Positions 45,422 through 54,079 are shown, numbered from the stretch's first letter. The stretch: DNA of 64,000 bases from Edaphocola aurantiacus (GCF_019797745.1 NZ_VOSI01000003.1:124001-188000), one strand, 5' to 3'. Notes: generated by a model not told the origin, from the sequence alone. Translations and numbers: made by a program.

Positions 45422-45997
45422 ATGAAAAAGTCTGTTTTAGGCTGGGCTGCATTTTGCAGCATTTTTATCGCAGCCTCCTGTAATAGTGTAAATGACTCTG
45501 AAAACCCTCAAAAGGGGCCTGCGGAATCTGAGGCACCGGCAAAGCCTTTGCCCGCTGCAGAAAATCCTGAGGTTACCGTAATCAAATATGAACAATTACA
45601 AAGTCGGCTGCAGCAGGAGAATGATACGGTATATGTAGTCAATTTCTGGGCTACCTGGTGCGGTCCTTGCGTTAAGGAACTGCCGCATTTTAAATCGTTC
45701 AGCGATCGTATGGCTAAAGAGCATAAACCTTTCCGCCTGATTATGGTATCGCTGGATCAGTCCGATATACTACAGGATAAAGTAGTGCCCTTCCTGAAAG
45801 AAAGAAATATCAATGCACAGCATTACCTGCTGGATGATAATACCCGAATGAACGAATGGATTCCTAAATTTGATGCTACCTGGTCCGGGGCTATACCGGC
45901 AACCATAGTATATGAGAAAGGAGAGAAAAGAGCATTTCATGAAGGATCTCTGGATGAAAAAGGACTGACACAATTGCTGCAATCTTATGTACATTAA
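45422..45997 (+). CDS. TlpA/ResA-like thioredoxin lipoprotein
   Basis: The 191-aa protein has a lipoprotein signal ending AASC (Cys20), a Pro/Glu-rich linker, and a thioredoxin fold with NFWATWCGPCVKELP (Cys80, Cys83) and the cis-proline GAIPATIVY. It resembles TlpA/ResA thiol reductases acting outside the cytoplasmic membrane, for example in cytochrome c maturation or disulfide reduction. It is followed after 19 nt by a second redoxin-type lipoprotein gene, so the pair probably works in one pathway. Confidence 0.93.
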   Translation: MKKSVLGWAAFCSIFIAASCNSVNDSENPQKGPAESEAPAKPLPAAENPEVTVIKYEQLQSRLQQENDTVYVVNFWATWCGPCVKELPHFKSFSDRMAKEHKPFRLIMVSLDQSDILQDKVVPFLKERNINAQHYLLDDNTRMNEWIPKFDATWSGAIPATIVYEKGEKRAFHEGSLDEKGLTQLLQSYVH

Positions 45998-46016
45998 CCC
46001 CTCAAAACATAAATAC

Positions 46017-46706
46017 ATGAATAAACTTATGCTCCTTTGCGGTGCTGCCGTCTTATCTATGGCTTCCTGTGCCGGTAATTCTGATGCTACAACGGCAGAA
46101 GCCGCCACTGTGGCAAAGGATACCACTCCTTCGACACCTGCAGCCCCTGCGGCAAAAGGTTATGCTATAGGTGATGCCGCGGCTGACTTCTCTCTGAAGA
46201 ATGTTGACGGTAAGCAGGTGGCCCTGGCTGATTACAAAGATGCCAAAGGTTTCATTGTAATCTTTACCTGTAATCACTGTCCTTATGCAAAGGCCTACGA
46301 GCAACGCATTATAGACCTGAACAAGCGCTATGCAGATAAAGGCTACCCGGTTATTGCCATCAGCCCTAACGATCCGGCAATTGAACCTAAAGACAGCTAT
46401 GAAGAAATGCAGAAGCTGGCCAAGGCTAAAGGATATACTTTCCCGTACCTGATTGATGAAGGACAGACCGTATACCCTGCATTCGGAGCCAATAAAACAC
46501 CGCATGTATTTATCCTGCAGAAAGAAAATAACCAGAACATCGTAAAATATATCGGTGCCATTGATGACAACTACGAGCATGCCGAGCAGGTGAAACACCG
46601 CTATGCAGAAGCTGCTGTCGATGCACTGCTGGCCGGTAAGCCGGTAGAAACGACCAAGACGGTAGCCATCGGCTGTGGCATTAAAGATAAAAAAACAGAA
46701 TCTTAA
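46017..46706 (+). CDS. AhpC/TSA-type thioredoxin-fold lipoprotein with CNHC motif
   Basis: The 229-aa protein begins MNKLMLLCGAAVLSMASCAGN, with lipobox MASC (Cys18), followed by an Ala/Thr-rich linker. The redoxin domain carries IFTCNHCPYAKAYEQRI (Cys85, Cys88) and later TPHVFIL with the cis-proline. The CxxC is at the place of the peroxiredoxin peroxidatic cysteine, so it is likely a thiol oxidoreductase or peroxidase in the periplasm. The ATG at 46017 is chosen over one at 45987 because it gives the signal and avoids overlap with the upstream gene. Confidence 0.9.
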   Translation: MNKLMLLCGAAVLSMASCAGNSDATTAEAATVAKDTTPSTPAAPAAKGYAIGDAAADFSLKNVDGKQVALADYKDAKGFIVIFTCNHCPYAKAYEQRIIDLNKRYADKGYPVIAISPNDPAIEPKDSYEEMQKLAKAKGYTFPYLIDEGQTVYPAFGANKTPHVFILQKENNQNIVKYIGAIDDNYEHAEQVKHRYAEAAVDALLAGKPVETTKTVAIGCGIKDKKTES

Positions 46707-46839
46707 TTCCTTTCAATACAACAACGAGACATTGCGGCCTTTAGGGGTCGCATTGTTCTTTATATAGACCAGGCTGATACCACACCCGGTAAAATCATAT
46801 AAAAGTGACTACATATTTTTAATATTAGCAGCATAATGA

Positions 46840-46847
46840 TAACTTTG
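46840..46847 (+). promoter_or_regulatory. -7 promoter box for gpmI
   Basis: TAACTTTG matches TAnnTTTG and ends 6 nt before the ATG at 46854. It overlaps codons 2-4 of a longer open frame starting at 46836, which is therefore not used. Confidence 0.65.
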
Positions 46848-46853
46848 CATTCT

Positions 46854-48383
46854 ATGAGTAAAAAAGCCATGCTGATCATTATGGATGGATGGGGAAAAGG
46901 ACTGGTGCCGGCTTCCGATGCCATCCGTGCTGCCCACACACCTTACACAGATAATTTATATCATCAATATCCCAATAGTGAAATCATTACCTGCGGCGAA
47001 GTGGTAGGCTTGCCTAATGGACAGATGGGAAACTCTGAGGTCGGACACCTGAACCTGGGTGCCGGGCGCATCGTGTACCAGGAGTTGCAGCGGGTTAATG
47101 TGGCCATTAAAGATGGTAGCCTGCGTCAGAACCCGGTACTGGTTGCTGCCTTTGACCTGGCTAAGGTAAAAGGAACGAAAGTGCATTTTGTCGGACTGGT
47201 GAGTAACGGAGGGGTGCATTCCCATATCGATCACCTGAAGGCATTGTGCAGCTATGCAGAAGATGCTGGAGTACCTCAGTATTACGTACATGCATTTACT
47301 GATGGCCGTGATACCGATCCTAAAAGCGGAGCCGGATTTATTCAGGAACTGGACAATGCCCTGACCGGAACCCGTGGTCGTATTGCTACCGTAATCGGCC
47401 GTTATTATGCCATGGACAGAGATAAACGTTGGGAAAGAGTATCAAAGGCTTATGACTTGCTGACTAAAGGAGCCGGTACACCGACCAATGATTTTGTACG
47501 CAGTATAACATCTGCCTATGAAGAGCAGGTTACCGACGAGTTTATGATGCCGCTGGTACAGTGGGATGAGCAGGAGCAACCGATCGGAATGATACAGGAT
47601 GAGGATATCGTGATCTGTTTCAATTTCCGTACCGACCGCTGTCGCGAGATTGTAGACGTGCTGACTCAGCAGGCATACCAGGAGTATAACATGCACCCGC
47701 TTAATCTGCACCTGGTTACCGCTACGGAGTATGATGCTACGTTTAGAAATGTATCGGTGATCTTTTATAAAGATGATCTCAAAAATACATTAGGTGAAGT
47801 ATTGCAAAATGCTGGTAAAAAGCAAATTAGAATAGCTGAGACTGAAAAATATCCGCATGTAACCTTCTTCTTCTCCGGAGGGCGTGAGGTGCCGTTTGAC
47901 GGAGAGTCGCGCATTATGAAGGCTTCTCCTAAAGATGTACCGACTTATGATCTGAAGCCGGAAATGAGCGCTTATGAGTTGAAAGACGCCATTATTCCGG
48001 AAATTGAGGTACAAAGTGCTGATTTCATTTGCCTTAACTTTGCCAATGCCGATATGGTTGGCCATACCGGAGTATGGGAAGCCGCTATTAAGGCAGCAGA
48101 AACCGTAGATCAGTGTGTGTCGGAAATCGTGCCTAAAGCCCTGGAAAATGGCTATGCAGTCTTCCTGACGGCAGATCATGGTAATTCTGATTACCTGGTG
48201 AACGAAGACGGTTCGCCGAATACAGCCCATACCTTAAACCCGGTACCGCTGTTCCTTATTTCAAATGACTACAAGGGTAGCCTGCAGAACGGTAAACTGG
48301 GCGATATCGCTCCGACAATACTGCAATACATGGGTATTTCTATTCCGGAAGAGATGACCGGACATATTTTAATTGAAGCATAA
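46854..48383 (+). CDS. gpmI: 2,3-bisphosphoglycerate-independent phosphoglycerate mutase
   Basis: GpmI interconverts 3- and 2-phosphoglycerate in glycolysis and gluconeogenesis, using two manganese ions. From the ATG at 46854 it is 509 aa, the usual length. The alkaline-phosphatase-like core shows MDGWG (first metal aspartate, Asp11), QMGNSEVGHLNLGAGR with the phosphoserine (Ser61), HAFTDGRDTDPKSG, and the C-terminal TADHGNSDYL and GVWEAAIKAAE blocks. The start fits the promoter box. The map gene starts 13 nt after the stop codon. Confidence 0.97.
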   Translation: MSKKAMLIIMDGWGKGLVPASDAIRAAHTPYTDNLYHQYPNSEIITCGEVVGLPNGQMGNSEVGHLNLGAGRIVYQELQRVNVAIKDGSLRQNPVLVAAFDLAKVKGTKVHFVGLVSNGGVHSHIDHLKALCSYAEDAGVPQYYVHAFTDGRDTDPKSGAGFIQELDNALTGTRGRIATVIGRYYAMDRDKRWERVSKAYDLLTKGAGTPTNDFVRSITSAYEEQVTDEFMMPLVQWDEQEQPIGMIQDEDIVICFNFRTDRCREIVDVLTQQAYQEYNMHPLNLHLVTATEYDATFRNVSVIFYKDDLKNTLGEVLQNAGKKQIRIAETEKYPHVTFFFSGGREVPFDGESRIMKASPKDVPTYDLKPEMSAYELKDAIIPEIEVQSADFICLNFANADMVGHTGVWEAAIKAAETVDQCVSEIVPKALENGYAVFLTADHGNSDYLVNEDGSPNTAHTLNPVPLFLISNDYKGSLQNGKLGDIAPTILQYMGISIPEEMTGHILIEA

Positions 48384-48396
48384 AAAAGAACTATAA

Positions 48397-49200
48397 ATGA
48401 GTTTATATAAAACTAACGAAGAGGTTGAAATTCAAAGAGAAAGCTGTCTTATGGTGAGCAATACGCTTACTGAGGTAGCGAAGATATTGAAGCCTGGTAT
48501 GACCACATTATCTATCGACGAATTTGCTTTTGAATTTATTAAAGATAATGGCGGCAAGCCATCTTTTAAAGGGTATCATGGTTATCCTTACTCCCTGTGT
48601 ATTTCTGTAAATGAGCAGGTAGTACATGGTTTTCCGGGCAAATATGAACTGAGAGAAGGTGATATCGTTTCTATCGACTGTGGTTTCTATAAGAACGGTT
48701 TTCATGGAGACCATGCCTATACCTTCATTATGGGCGAAGTGCCTCAGGATGTACTGGATCTGGTACGTATTACCAAAGAATCCCTGTTCCTGGGTATCAA
48801 CCAGGCAGTAGTAAACAACAGAACCGGTGATATCGCTTTTGCTATTGAAAATCATACACATGGCAAACATGGTTACGGAGTGGTAAGAGAGCTGGTAGGA
48901 CACGGTGTGGGTCGTCAGATGCACGAAGATCCTCAGGTACCGAACTATGGCCGCAGAGGTAGCGGTAAGCGCCTGGTCGAGAATATGGTACTGGCTATTG
49001 AGCCGATGATTAACTTGGGTACCCGCCACGTAGAAACGCTGGAAGATGGCTGGACGATCGTAACCCGTGATAACAAGCCTTCCGTACACTTTGAACACAA
49101 TGTATGTGTGAAGCCAGGTAAGCCGATTATCCTGTCTGATTATGCTCGTATCGAAGCGGCTGAGAAGCAAAATGTAAACCTGAATTCTTCTTACTATTAA
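48397..49200 (+). CDS. map: Type I methionine aminopeptidase
   Basis: Map removes the initiator methionine from new proteins. The 267-aa length suits the type I enzyme of this phylum. The dinuclear metal ligands are all visible: Asp94 (SIDCGFYKNG), Asp105 (FHGDHAYT), His169 (ELVGHGVG), Glu202 (AIEPMINLG) and Glu233 (VHFEHNVCV). The substrate-gating GYHGYPYSLCISVNEQVVHG block is complete. It sits 13 nt downstream of gpmI and 10 nt upstream of the cysteine-cluster gene, forming a likely three-gene operon. Confidence 0.96.
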   Translation: MSLYKTNEEVEIQRESCLMVSNTLTEVAKILKPGMTTLSIDEFAFEFIKDNGGKPSFKGYHGYPYSLCISVNEQVVHGFPGKYELREGDIVSIDCGFYKNGFHGDHAYTFIMGEVPQDVLDLVRITKESLFLGINQAVVNNRTGDIAFAIENHTHGKHGYGVVRELVGHGVGRQMHEDPQVPNYGRRGSGKRLVENMVLAIEPMINLGTRHVETLEDGWTIVTRDNKPSVHFEHNVCVKPGKPIILSDYARIEAAEKQNVNLNSSYY

Positions 49201-49210
49201 TTGATCCTCA

Positions 49211-49711
49211 ATGGATGTAGCGAAAATACTTAAAGCTGCGGAGAAAGACCGTAAGAAGCTTACAGCCTTCCTGCAGAAGTTTGACGAAATTGTTCCTCCC
49301 GATCTCAGCGAGATCGTGGAGGAAGAAGATCGTAAGATGTGGGCACATACAGACTGTATGGCCTGTGCCAATTGCTGCAAGACCATGACCCCGATCTTTA
49401 CAGAAGAGGACACTGCCCGCATTGCTGCACATCTGGGTATGACACCCGAGGCCTTTTTCGAGCAATACCTGGAGGTAGAAGAAGAAACCGGCAGTACCAT
49501 CAATAAAGTATTTCCCTGCGTCTTCCTGGTAGATAACAAGTGCAGTATATATGCAGTGCGCCCGATTGACTGTGCAGAGTTTCCGCATCATGACAAGCGC
49601 CCGTTTGATGATTATAACGAGACATTTATACAGAATGTACACCGTTGCCCCGCTACATACGACCTGGTTTCCCGCCTTAAGGAACGTATCGAATCGGAAT
49701 ATGATTTTTAA
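49211..49711 (+). CDS. YkgJ-family cysteine-cluster protein
   Basis: The 166-aa protein carries the YkgJ/CxxCxxCC pattern: DCMACANCCKTM near residue 54, then PCVFLVDNKCSIYAVRPIDCAEFP about 55 residues later. The cysteines should bind zinc or an iron-sulfur cluster. A middle segment (AAHLGMTPEAFFEQYL) is also typical. No biochemical role is established for the family. It starts 10 nt after map, so it is probably co-expressed with gpmI and map. Confidence 0.9.
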   Translation: MDVAKILKAAEKDRKKLTAFLQKFDEIVPPDLSEIVEEEDRKMWAHTDCMACANCCKTMTPIFTEEDTARIAAHLGMTPEAFFEQYLEVEEETGSTINKVFPCVFLVDNKCSIYAVRPIDCAEFPHHDKRPFDDYNETFIQNVHRCPATYDLVSRLKERIESEYDF

Positions 49712-49831
49712 ATAGAATGACTTTAAATAGAACTAAATAAGTTGCTGTACGTCAGTTTTTTAGTGTAGATCGATCTGGTGATGTAAGGGTAAGGCTGATA
49801 TGATTGTTTTACCCTCTAAATTACCCGGTCT

Positions 49832-50935
49832 ATGAACAGATCTCTTACCTTCCTGATGCTGATCCTGTGTACATGGTGTACACAAACCCTCAGCGCCCAA
49901 GCCCTGAAACCCGGTTTTGACCGTGAGGAGTACCGGCAGATGATGTACATCTCTGCGCGTACAGGTGCTTCAAACCCCGACTACTACAAAGATTTTCCCG
50001 ATCCGGATTATAAAATGGTATATCGCTCGGCCACCATGGGGCTGGATAACCTCTGGGATTTTTGGGTGAGTAATACCGGAGACCAGGCTGTGATCAGTCT
50101 GCGTGGTACCACCGAGAAATCCGAAAGCTGGTTGAATAACTTTTATGCTGCTATGGTTCCGGCTAAGGGCAGTCTGCAACTCGATAATTCCTTTACATTC
50201 GATTATGATCTTTCTGCCGATCCCAGAGCTGCTGTACATGTCGGCTGGCTGTTGAGTACAGGCTACCTGAGCCGGGATATTATGCCGAAACTCGATTCTG
50301 TATATAAAGCCGGTATCAAAAATGTGGTGATCATGGGGCATAGTCAGGGTGGTGGCATCGCCTATCTGATGAATGCATACCTGTACCGTCTGCAGGACAA
50401 TGGTAAATTACCTAAAGATATCCGTATCAAAACCTATTGCAGTGCAGGGCCTAAGCCAGGCAACCTGTATTTTGCTTATGATTATGAAGCACATACACAA
50501 ACGGGTTGGGCTTATAATGTGGTCAATGCAGCGGACTGGGTACCCGAAACTCCAATGTCTATACAGGCGCTGAATGACTTTAATACCATTAATCCTTTTA
50601 AGAATGCGCGCAAGATCATACGCAAGCAACCATTTGTACAGCGTACGGTGATGGGGTATATGTTCGGCAAGCTTAACCGCCCGACCCGCAGGGCACAAAG
50701 AATCTATGAGCGCTTCCTGGGGAAAAAAGCAGGAGGTATGGTTACCAAAATCATGAAAGAGTACAAGCAACCGGCATATTACCATAGTAATGACTATGTA
50801 CGTACGGGCAATTTTATCGTGTTGTATCCCGATGCGGCGTATTTCGAAAAGTTCCCCAATACCGATCAGAGCCAGATGTTTATACACCATCTCCACAAAC
50901 CTTATCTTTACCTGCTGGATAAGCTGAAGTTGTAA
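49832..50935 (+). CDS. Secreted class 3-type lipase/esterase
   Basis: The 367-aa protein has a signal peptide (MNRSLTFLMLILCTWCTQTLS, cut near AQA) and an alpha/beta-hydrolase fold. The nucleophile elbow is VVIMGHSQGG (Ser171), and AVISLRGT near residue 87 is the oxyanion-hole strand of the lipase 3 family. NVVNAADWVPETP near residue 231 probably includes the catalytic aspartate, and a histidine in YYHSNDY is a candidate third member. No lipobox or sorting domain is seen. Its substrate is likely a glyceride or similar ester. It is a single-gene unit. Confidence 0.87.
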   Translation: MNRSLTFLMLILCTWCTQTLSAQALKPGFDREEYRQMMYISARTGASNPDYYKDFPDPDYKMVYRSATMGLDNLWDFWVSNTGDQAVISLRGTTEKSESWLNNFYAAMVPAKGSLQLDNSFTFDYDLSADPRAAVHVGWLLSTGYLSRDIMPKLDSVYKAGIKNVVIMGHSQGGGIAYLMNAYLYRLQDNGKLPKDIRIKTYCSAGPKPGNLYFAYDYEAHTQTGWAYNVVNAADWVPETPMSIQALNDFNTINPFKNARKIIRKQPFVQRTVMGYMFGKLNRPTRRAQRIYERFLGKKAGGMVTKIMKEYKQPAYYHSNDYVRTGNFIVLYPDAAYFEKFPNTDQSQMFIHHLHKPYLYLLDKLKL

Positions 50936-50987
50936 TGAAAACAAGCAAGCAATCCATACTGTACAGATTGCTTAAAAAGTTAATATA

Positions 50988-51028
50988 AATCAATAAGGCC
51001 GGATACTATGTATCCGGCCTTATTGATT
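50988..51028. terminator. Bidirectional terminator with 18-bp stem
   Basis: Bases 50988-51005 pair with 51011-51028 around CTATG. The core AAGGCCGGATA is flanked by A/T arms, between the convergent genes ending at 50935 and 51055. Confidence 0.87.
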
Positions 51029-51054
51029 GTGAACTATTGTATATATGTAAATAA

Positions 51055-52227
51055 TTATGGTTTCACCAGGTTCAGCGATTGTGGGGCTACAGCATCACCA
51101 CTGATCAGCAGATGATAGATACCACTACTTTGTCCGCTCAGATCAAGAGACAGCTGTCCCGCAGCGTTCACTATTTTATTGCCCTGCAGCACACAACGAC
51201 CTGCAGCATCTACCAGCTGGTAGTGTACCGTACCCTGAGGCAGGCTGTATACCGTAGCCTGGTTCAGTACCGGGTTAGGCGCAATGCTGATCTGTGCACC
51301 GGTAGCAACCTGTAGAGAGATCACCTTAGAATATACCGTACTGTTGTCATCACCAATAGTCTCAAGACGATAGTAGATCTTACCATTAATGGCTTCATCT
51401 ATAAACTGGTGTGCGCCCGCTTTGCCAGCCGGCAAGCTGCCGATTGTGCTGAAGCGTTTGCCGTCTACAGAACGTTGTACATTGAATATTTTCATACCAG
51501 ACTCGTCGCTCGTAAGCCAGTCTAACTGTACCTGAGTACCTACCTGACGGCCAGAGAAAGAGGTCATAACCAGTGGAAGGGGCGCTGCGAAGTTGGTCGC
51601 ATTAATATTGTCTACACCTATGGCACCAATGGTTATACCCGTTGCTGCGACTCTGATTTTGTCAATTCCCTTGAACGCATTATTACTTGATACATTATAG
51701 GTTGTCAAAAGTTCCCCATCGCTGGCAGTGGATAACGAATAGGTCATGGTTGCACCGCTAACGGCAACATTATTACGATAGCCGGTAAGGGTAACGCTGG
51801 CTATACCCGCAAAAGGGATTCCATCTATAGATATATCAATAGTGTTCAGATCGAAAAGAGGTAATCCGTTCGATTTGATTTCTAATGCCGTAATGACAGT
51901 ACCGCCACTTTGTGTATAGCCATATACCATGGCGGACTGACCGGTAAATGGCTCAATACCTATACCAGCATCGGATGCTGTGTTATTAGAAAACACCGTA
52001 AAGTCATAACCGGCAACATTTAATGCCGATAAACCTGTGCTGCCTGCCGGATGAATACCCGTAAGGTCTACAAAGGTATTGGTGTATAAACTGTTGAAGT
52101 TAGTGATACCCGATACCGGGGTACCTGCATAAGTATGGAGGCTACCCAGAGTTAAGGCTGCAAAAGCTAAGGTCTTGAAGTAACGGGAGGAGTGTGACAT
52201 AAATGAACGAAGTACAGTTTTACGCAT
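51055..52227 (-). CDS. T9SS-exported surface protein with type A sorting domain
   Basis: The 390-aa protein has a signal peptide (SRYFKTLAFAALTLGSLHTYA) preceded by a short extension. Its C-terminus, from about residue 310, reads ISIAPNPVLNQATVY, then LVDAAGRCVLQGNKI and SGIYHLLISGD, the three conserved blocks of a type A T9SS sorting domain. The middle (about 230-300) fits a fibronectin-like linker (FSGRQVGTQVQLDWLTSDE). The N-terminal part is beta-rich and not recognised. It should be secreted or surface-attached. ATG at 52227 is chosen because it follows the promoter box; an in-frame TTG at 52257 is inside it. Confidence 0.87.
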   Translation of the reverse strand: MRKTVLRSFMSHSSRYFKTLAFAALTLGSLHTYAGTPVSGITNFNSLYTNTFVDLTGIHPAGSTGLSALNVAGYDFTVFSNNTASDAGIGIEPFTGQSAMVYGYTQSGGTVITALEIKSNGLPLFDLNTIDISIDGIPFAGIASVTLTGYRNNVAVSGATMTYSLSTASDGELLTTYNVSSNNAFKGIDKIRVAATGITIGAIGVDNINATNFAAPLPLVMTSFSGRQVGTQVQLDWLTSDESGMKIFNVQRSVDGKRFSTIGSLPAGKAGAHQFIDEAINGKIYYRLETIGDDNSTVYSKVISLQVATGAQISIAPNPVLNQATVYSLPQGTVHYQLVDAAGRCVLQGNKIVNAAGQLSLDLSGQSSGIYHLLISGDAVAPQSLNLVKP

Positions 52228-52254
52228 AAATAAAAGAGTGTTTTTAAGTGCGGA

Positions 52255-52262
52255 CAAATGTA
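52255..52262 (-). promoter_or_regulatory. -7 promoter box for the T9SS protein gene
   Basis: TACATTTG (minus strand) matches TAnnTTTG exactly, 27 nt before the ATG at 52227. Confidence 0.63.
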
Positions 52263-52411
52263 ATAGAATTTATTTGTTATAACTATCTATGTCTTAATGT
52301 TTTGTGAAAATATAATCAACGAATCCTGTATAAATAAATTCAATAGCAGAAGCCGGTTGTTTTATGGAAATTTGCGCTTCCCTCACCACTCCCTCAAGAA
52401 ACAACAGATCA

Positions 52412-53602
52412 ATGATAGATAAGCGAATATTGCCACTGGCCATCGGTGGTTTAGGCATCGGCACTACAGAATTTACCATTATGGGTTTACTGCCGGATAT
52501 GGCAAAATCATTACAGGTGAGCATTCCCGAAACAGGACACCTCATTTCGGCCTATGCTTTAGGCGTAGTGATCGGGGCACCCTTACTCATCGGCTATGCC
52601 GTAAAGTTCCCGCCCAAGAAGGTACTCATTGCCCTCATGATCCTCTTTACTATATTTAATGCATTATCTGCACTGATGCCAGGCTACTGGTCCATGCTTT
52701 TTGTGCGTTTCCTATCCGGTCTGCCGCATGGTGCCTTCTTCGGAGTAGGTACAGTTGTGGCCTCCAGGCTGGGAGGGGCAGGAAAGGAGGCTCGGTACAT
52801 TGCCCTCATGTTCACCGGGCTTACCGTTGCGAATCTCGCCATGGTACCCCTGGTTACCTATATAGGGCATACGTATCACTGGCGCTGGTACTTTGCCATT
52901 GTAGCCCTGATCGGTTTGCTGGCTCTATTGTCTCTGTACCTCTGGTTGCCGGTGATGGAGAACAAAGAAGGTGCCCACTTCCGTGACGAGCTTAAATTCC
53001 TGAAAAACAAACAGAGCTGGTATGTACTGCTGATTACCGCAATCGGTTTCGGAGGACTGTTCAGCTGGCTGAGTTATATTACCCCGCTCATGACCGATAT
53101 AGCCGGAGTGTCCAAAAATAATATGGCCTATATCATGACCCTGGCTGGCGGCGGCATGGTAGTCGGCAACCTGGCCGGTGGTTACCTGACCGACCGCATG
53201 GGTGCCGCAAAGGTGAGTATCGTTTTACTTTGCTCCATGATGATTGCACTGGTTGGGGTATTCTTCTTTTCTGCCAGTCAGCCCGTATCATTAGCATTGA
53301 CCTTTATCTGTGGTGGATTGTCGATGTCTATTGCCTCTCCGGTCAATATTATGATGATACGTGCAGCACCCAATGCTGAAATGATGGCCGCGGCCTTTAT
53401 GCAGGCTGCCTTTAATGTAGCCAATGCCCTGGGTGCTTTCCTGGGGGGCATTCCGCTGGAGTTTGGTCTGCCTTATAACTATCCGGCGCTGGTAGGTTTC
53501 GGGATGACCTTCATCGGATTGATGATTGCTATGGCTTATGCCCGAAAATATACAGGGGTGCAGGTAGCGCCGGTGACAGAGGAATCATTGATACAAAAAT
53601 AA
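52412..53602 (+). CDS. MFS transporter (DHA1 / AraJ-like efflux)
   Basis: The 396-aa integral membrane protein has twelve hydrophobic helices. The N-terminal GGLGIGTTEFTIMGLLPDMA and the LISAYALGVVIGAPLL segment are characteristic of the AraJ/YdhP (sugar or drug efflux) subgroup, and VGNLAGGYLTDRMGAAKV in the middle is the intracellular motif A-like loop of the second half. Substrates are probably small organic compounds or drugs; none can be named. The ATG at 52412 is preferred because upstream codons from 52364 add a polar N-terminal tail. It is divergent from the T9SS gene. Confidence 0.9.
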   Translation: MIDKRILPLAIGGLGIGTTEFTIMGLLPDMAKSLQVSIPETGHLISAYALGVVIGAPLLIGYAVKFPPKKVLIALMILFTIFNALSALMPGYWSMLFVRFLSGLPHGAFFGVGTVVASRLGGAGKEARYIALMFTGLTVANLAMVPLVTYIGHTYHWRWYFAIVALIGLLALLSLYLWLPVMENKEGAHFRDELKFLKNKQSWYVLLITAIGFGGLFSWLSYITPLMTDIAGVSKNNMAYIMTLAGGGMVVGNLAGGYLTDRMGAAKVSIVLLCSMMIALVGVFFFSASQPVSLALTFICGGLSMSIASPVNIMMIRAAPNAEMMAAAFMQAAFNVANALGAFLGGIPLEFGLPYNYPALVGFGMTFIGLMIAMAYARKYTGVQVAPVTEESLIQK

Positions 53603-53797
53603 AAAGACATTGCTGGCACGCGCGCACGCTAACCCTGGCCGAACGGTCCGATGCAATCGGACCAATTTTCCAGGTCTTAGTGATCCCTTCGGAACACTAA
53701 GACCTGGGTGCCAAAACCCGTTCGTTGAGGGCCTCGAAGCGAACAGATCGGTATTCGTGTAGATCTTCCAATAGATATTCATAGCGTGCATTATAAA
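53603..53797. repeat. Structured intergenic element with nested inverted repeats
   Basis: This gene-free stretch holds several exact dyads. Hairpin 1: GGTCCGAT (53645-53652) with 53656-53663. Hairpin 2: CCAGGTCTTAGTG (53670-53682) with 53695-53707, 13 bp, 12-nt loop. Hairpin 3: GTTCG (53720-53724) with 53740-53744, with inner pairs. TGGCAC (53614-53619) can pair with 53708-53713, and GCACGCTA (53624-53631) with TAGCGTGC (53782-53789). It is more GC-rich than usual intergenic DNA here. It may be a dispersed palindromic element or a structured RNA; sequence alone cannot decide. Confidence 0.6.
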
Positions 53798-53825
53798 AAA
53801 GGGCACCGGATGTCCGGTGCCCTTT
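53798..53825. terminator. Bidirectional terminator with 13-bp stem
   Basis: Bases 53798-53810 (AAAGGGCACCGGA) pair with 53813-53825. A-rich sequence lies on the left and TTT on the right. It closes the MFS gene and its downstream element, and the DUF3606-like gene on the other strand. Confidence 0.82.
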
Positions 53826-53878
53826 GGCAAACAAAATAGAAATATGAAAAGAAGATCTTTTAATGTCTGCTCGTATAA

Positions 53879-54079
53879 TTACTCATCATTCAATCCTAAA
53901 CGATCTCTCAGGTAGCGTTCTACCTTTTCCGGATGGTCACCGACTGCAGTGATAGCAGCCTGTATTTCAATCTGTTCTACACCCAGTAATTCCACCAGAA
54001 ATCCGGATTTCAGGGAATAGTCCTGTTGCATATGATTAACAGTAACGTTGTTTTCATGTTTATTGCGCTCATTCATCAT
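53879..54079 (-). CDS. Small DUF3606-like protein
   Basis: The 66-aa peptide reads MMNERNKHEN..., then DYSLKSGFLVELLGVEQIEIQAAITAVGDHPEKVERYLRDRLG. The second half has the spacing of DUF3606 (a short helical domain with LGV..EEL..AV..VG.....V...L). DUF3606 has no known function. The start could be either of two adjacent ATGs (54079 or 54076). It lies 32 nt after the antiporter gene's start side reading away from it, with no clear operon partner. A real gene is likely because of the family match. Confidence 0.62.
   Translation of the reverse strand: MMNERNKHENNVTVNHMQQDYSLKSGFLVELLGVEQIEIQAAITAVGDHPEKVERYLRDRLGLNDE

Noticed and set aside
46720-46756. Imperfect dyad after the redoxin gene (ATTGCGGCC ... 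GGTCGCATTG)
   Set aside because: Several mismatches and no clean T-tract; too weak to call a terminator.
48508-49539. 343-codon open frame antisense to map and the cysteine-cluster gene
   Set aside because: It is a long antisense shadow with low-complexity Ser/Arg/Ile composition; the plus-strand genes are unmistakable.
53585-53830. 81-codon open frame on the minus strand across the hairpin element
   Set aside because: It overlaps the MFS stop and the terminator, its codons are dictated by inverted repeats, and the product resembles no family.
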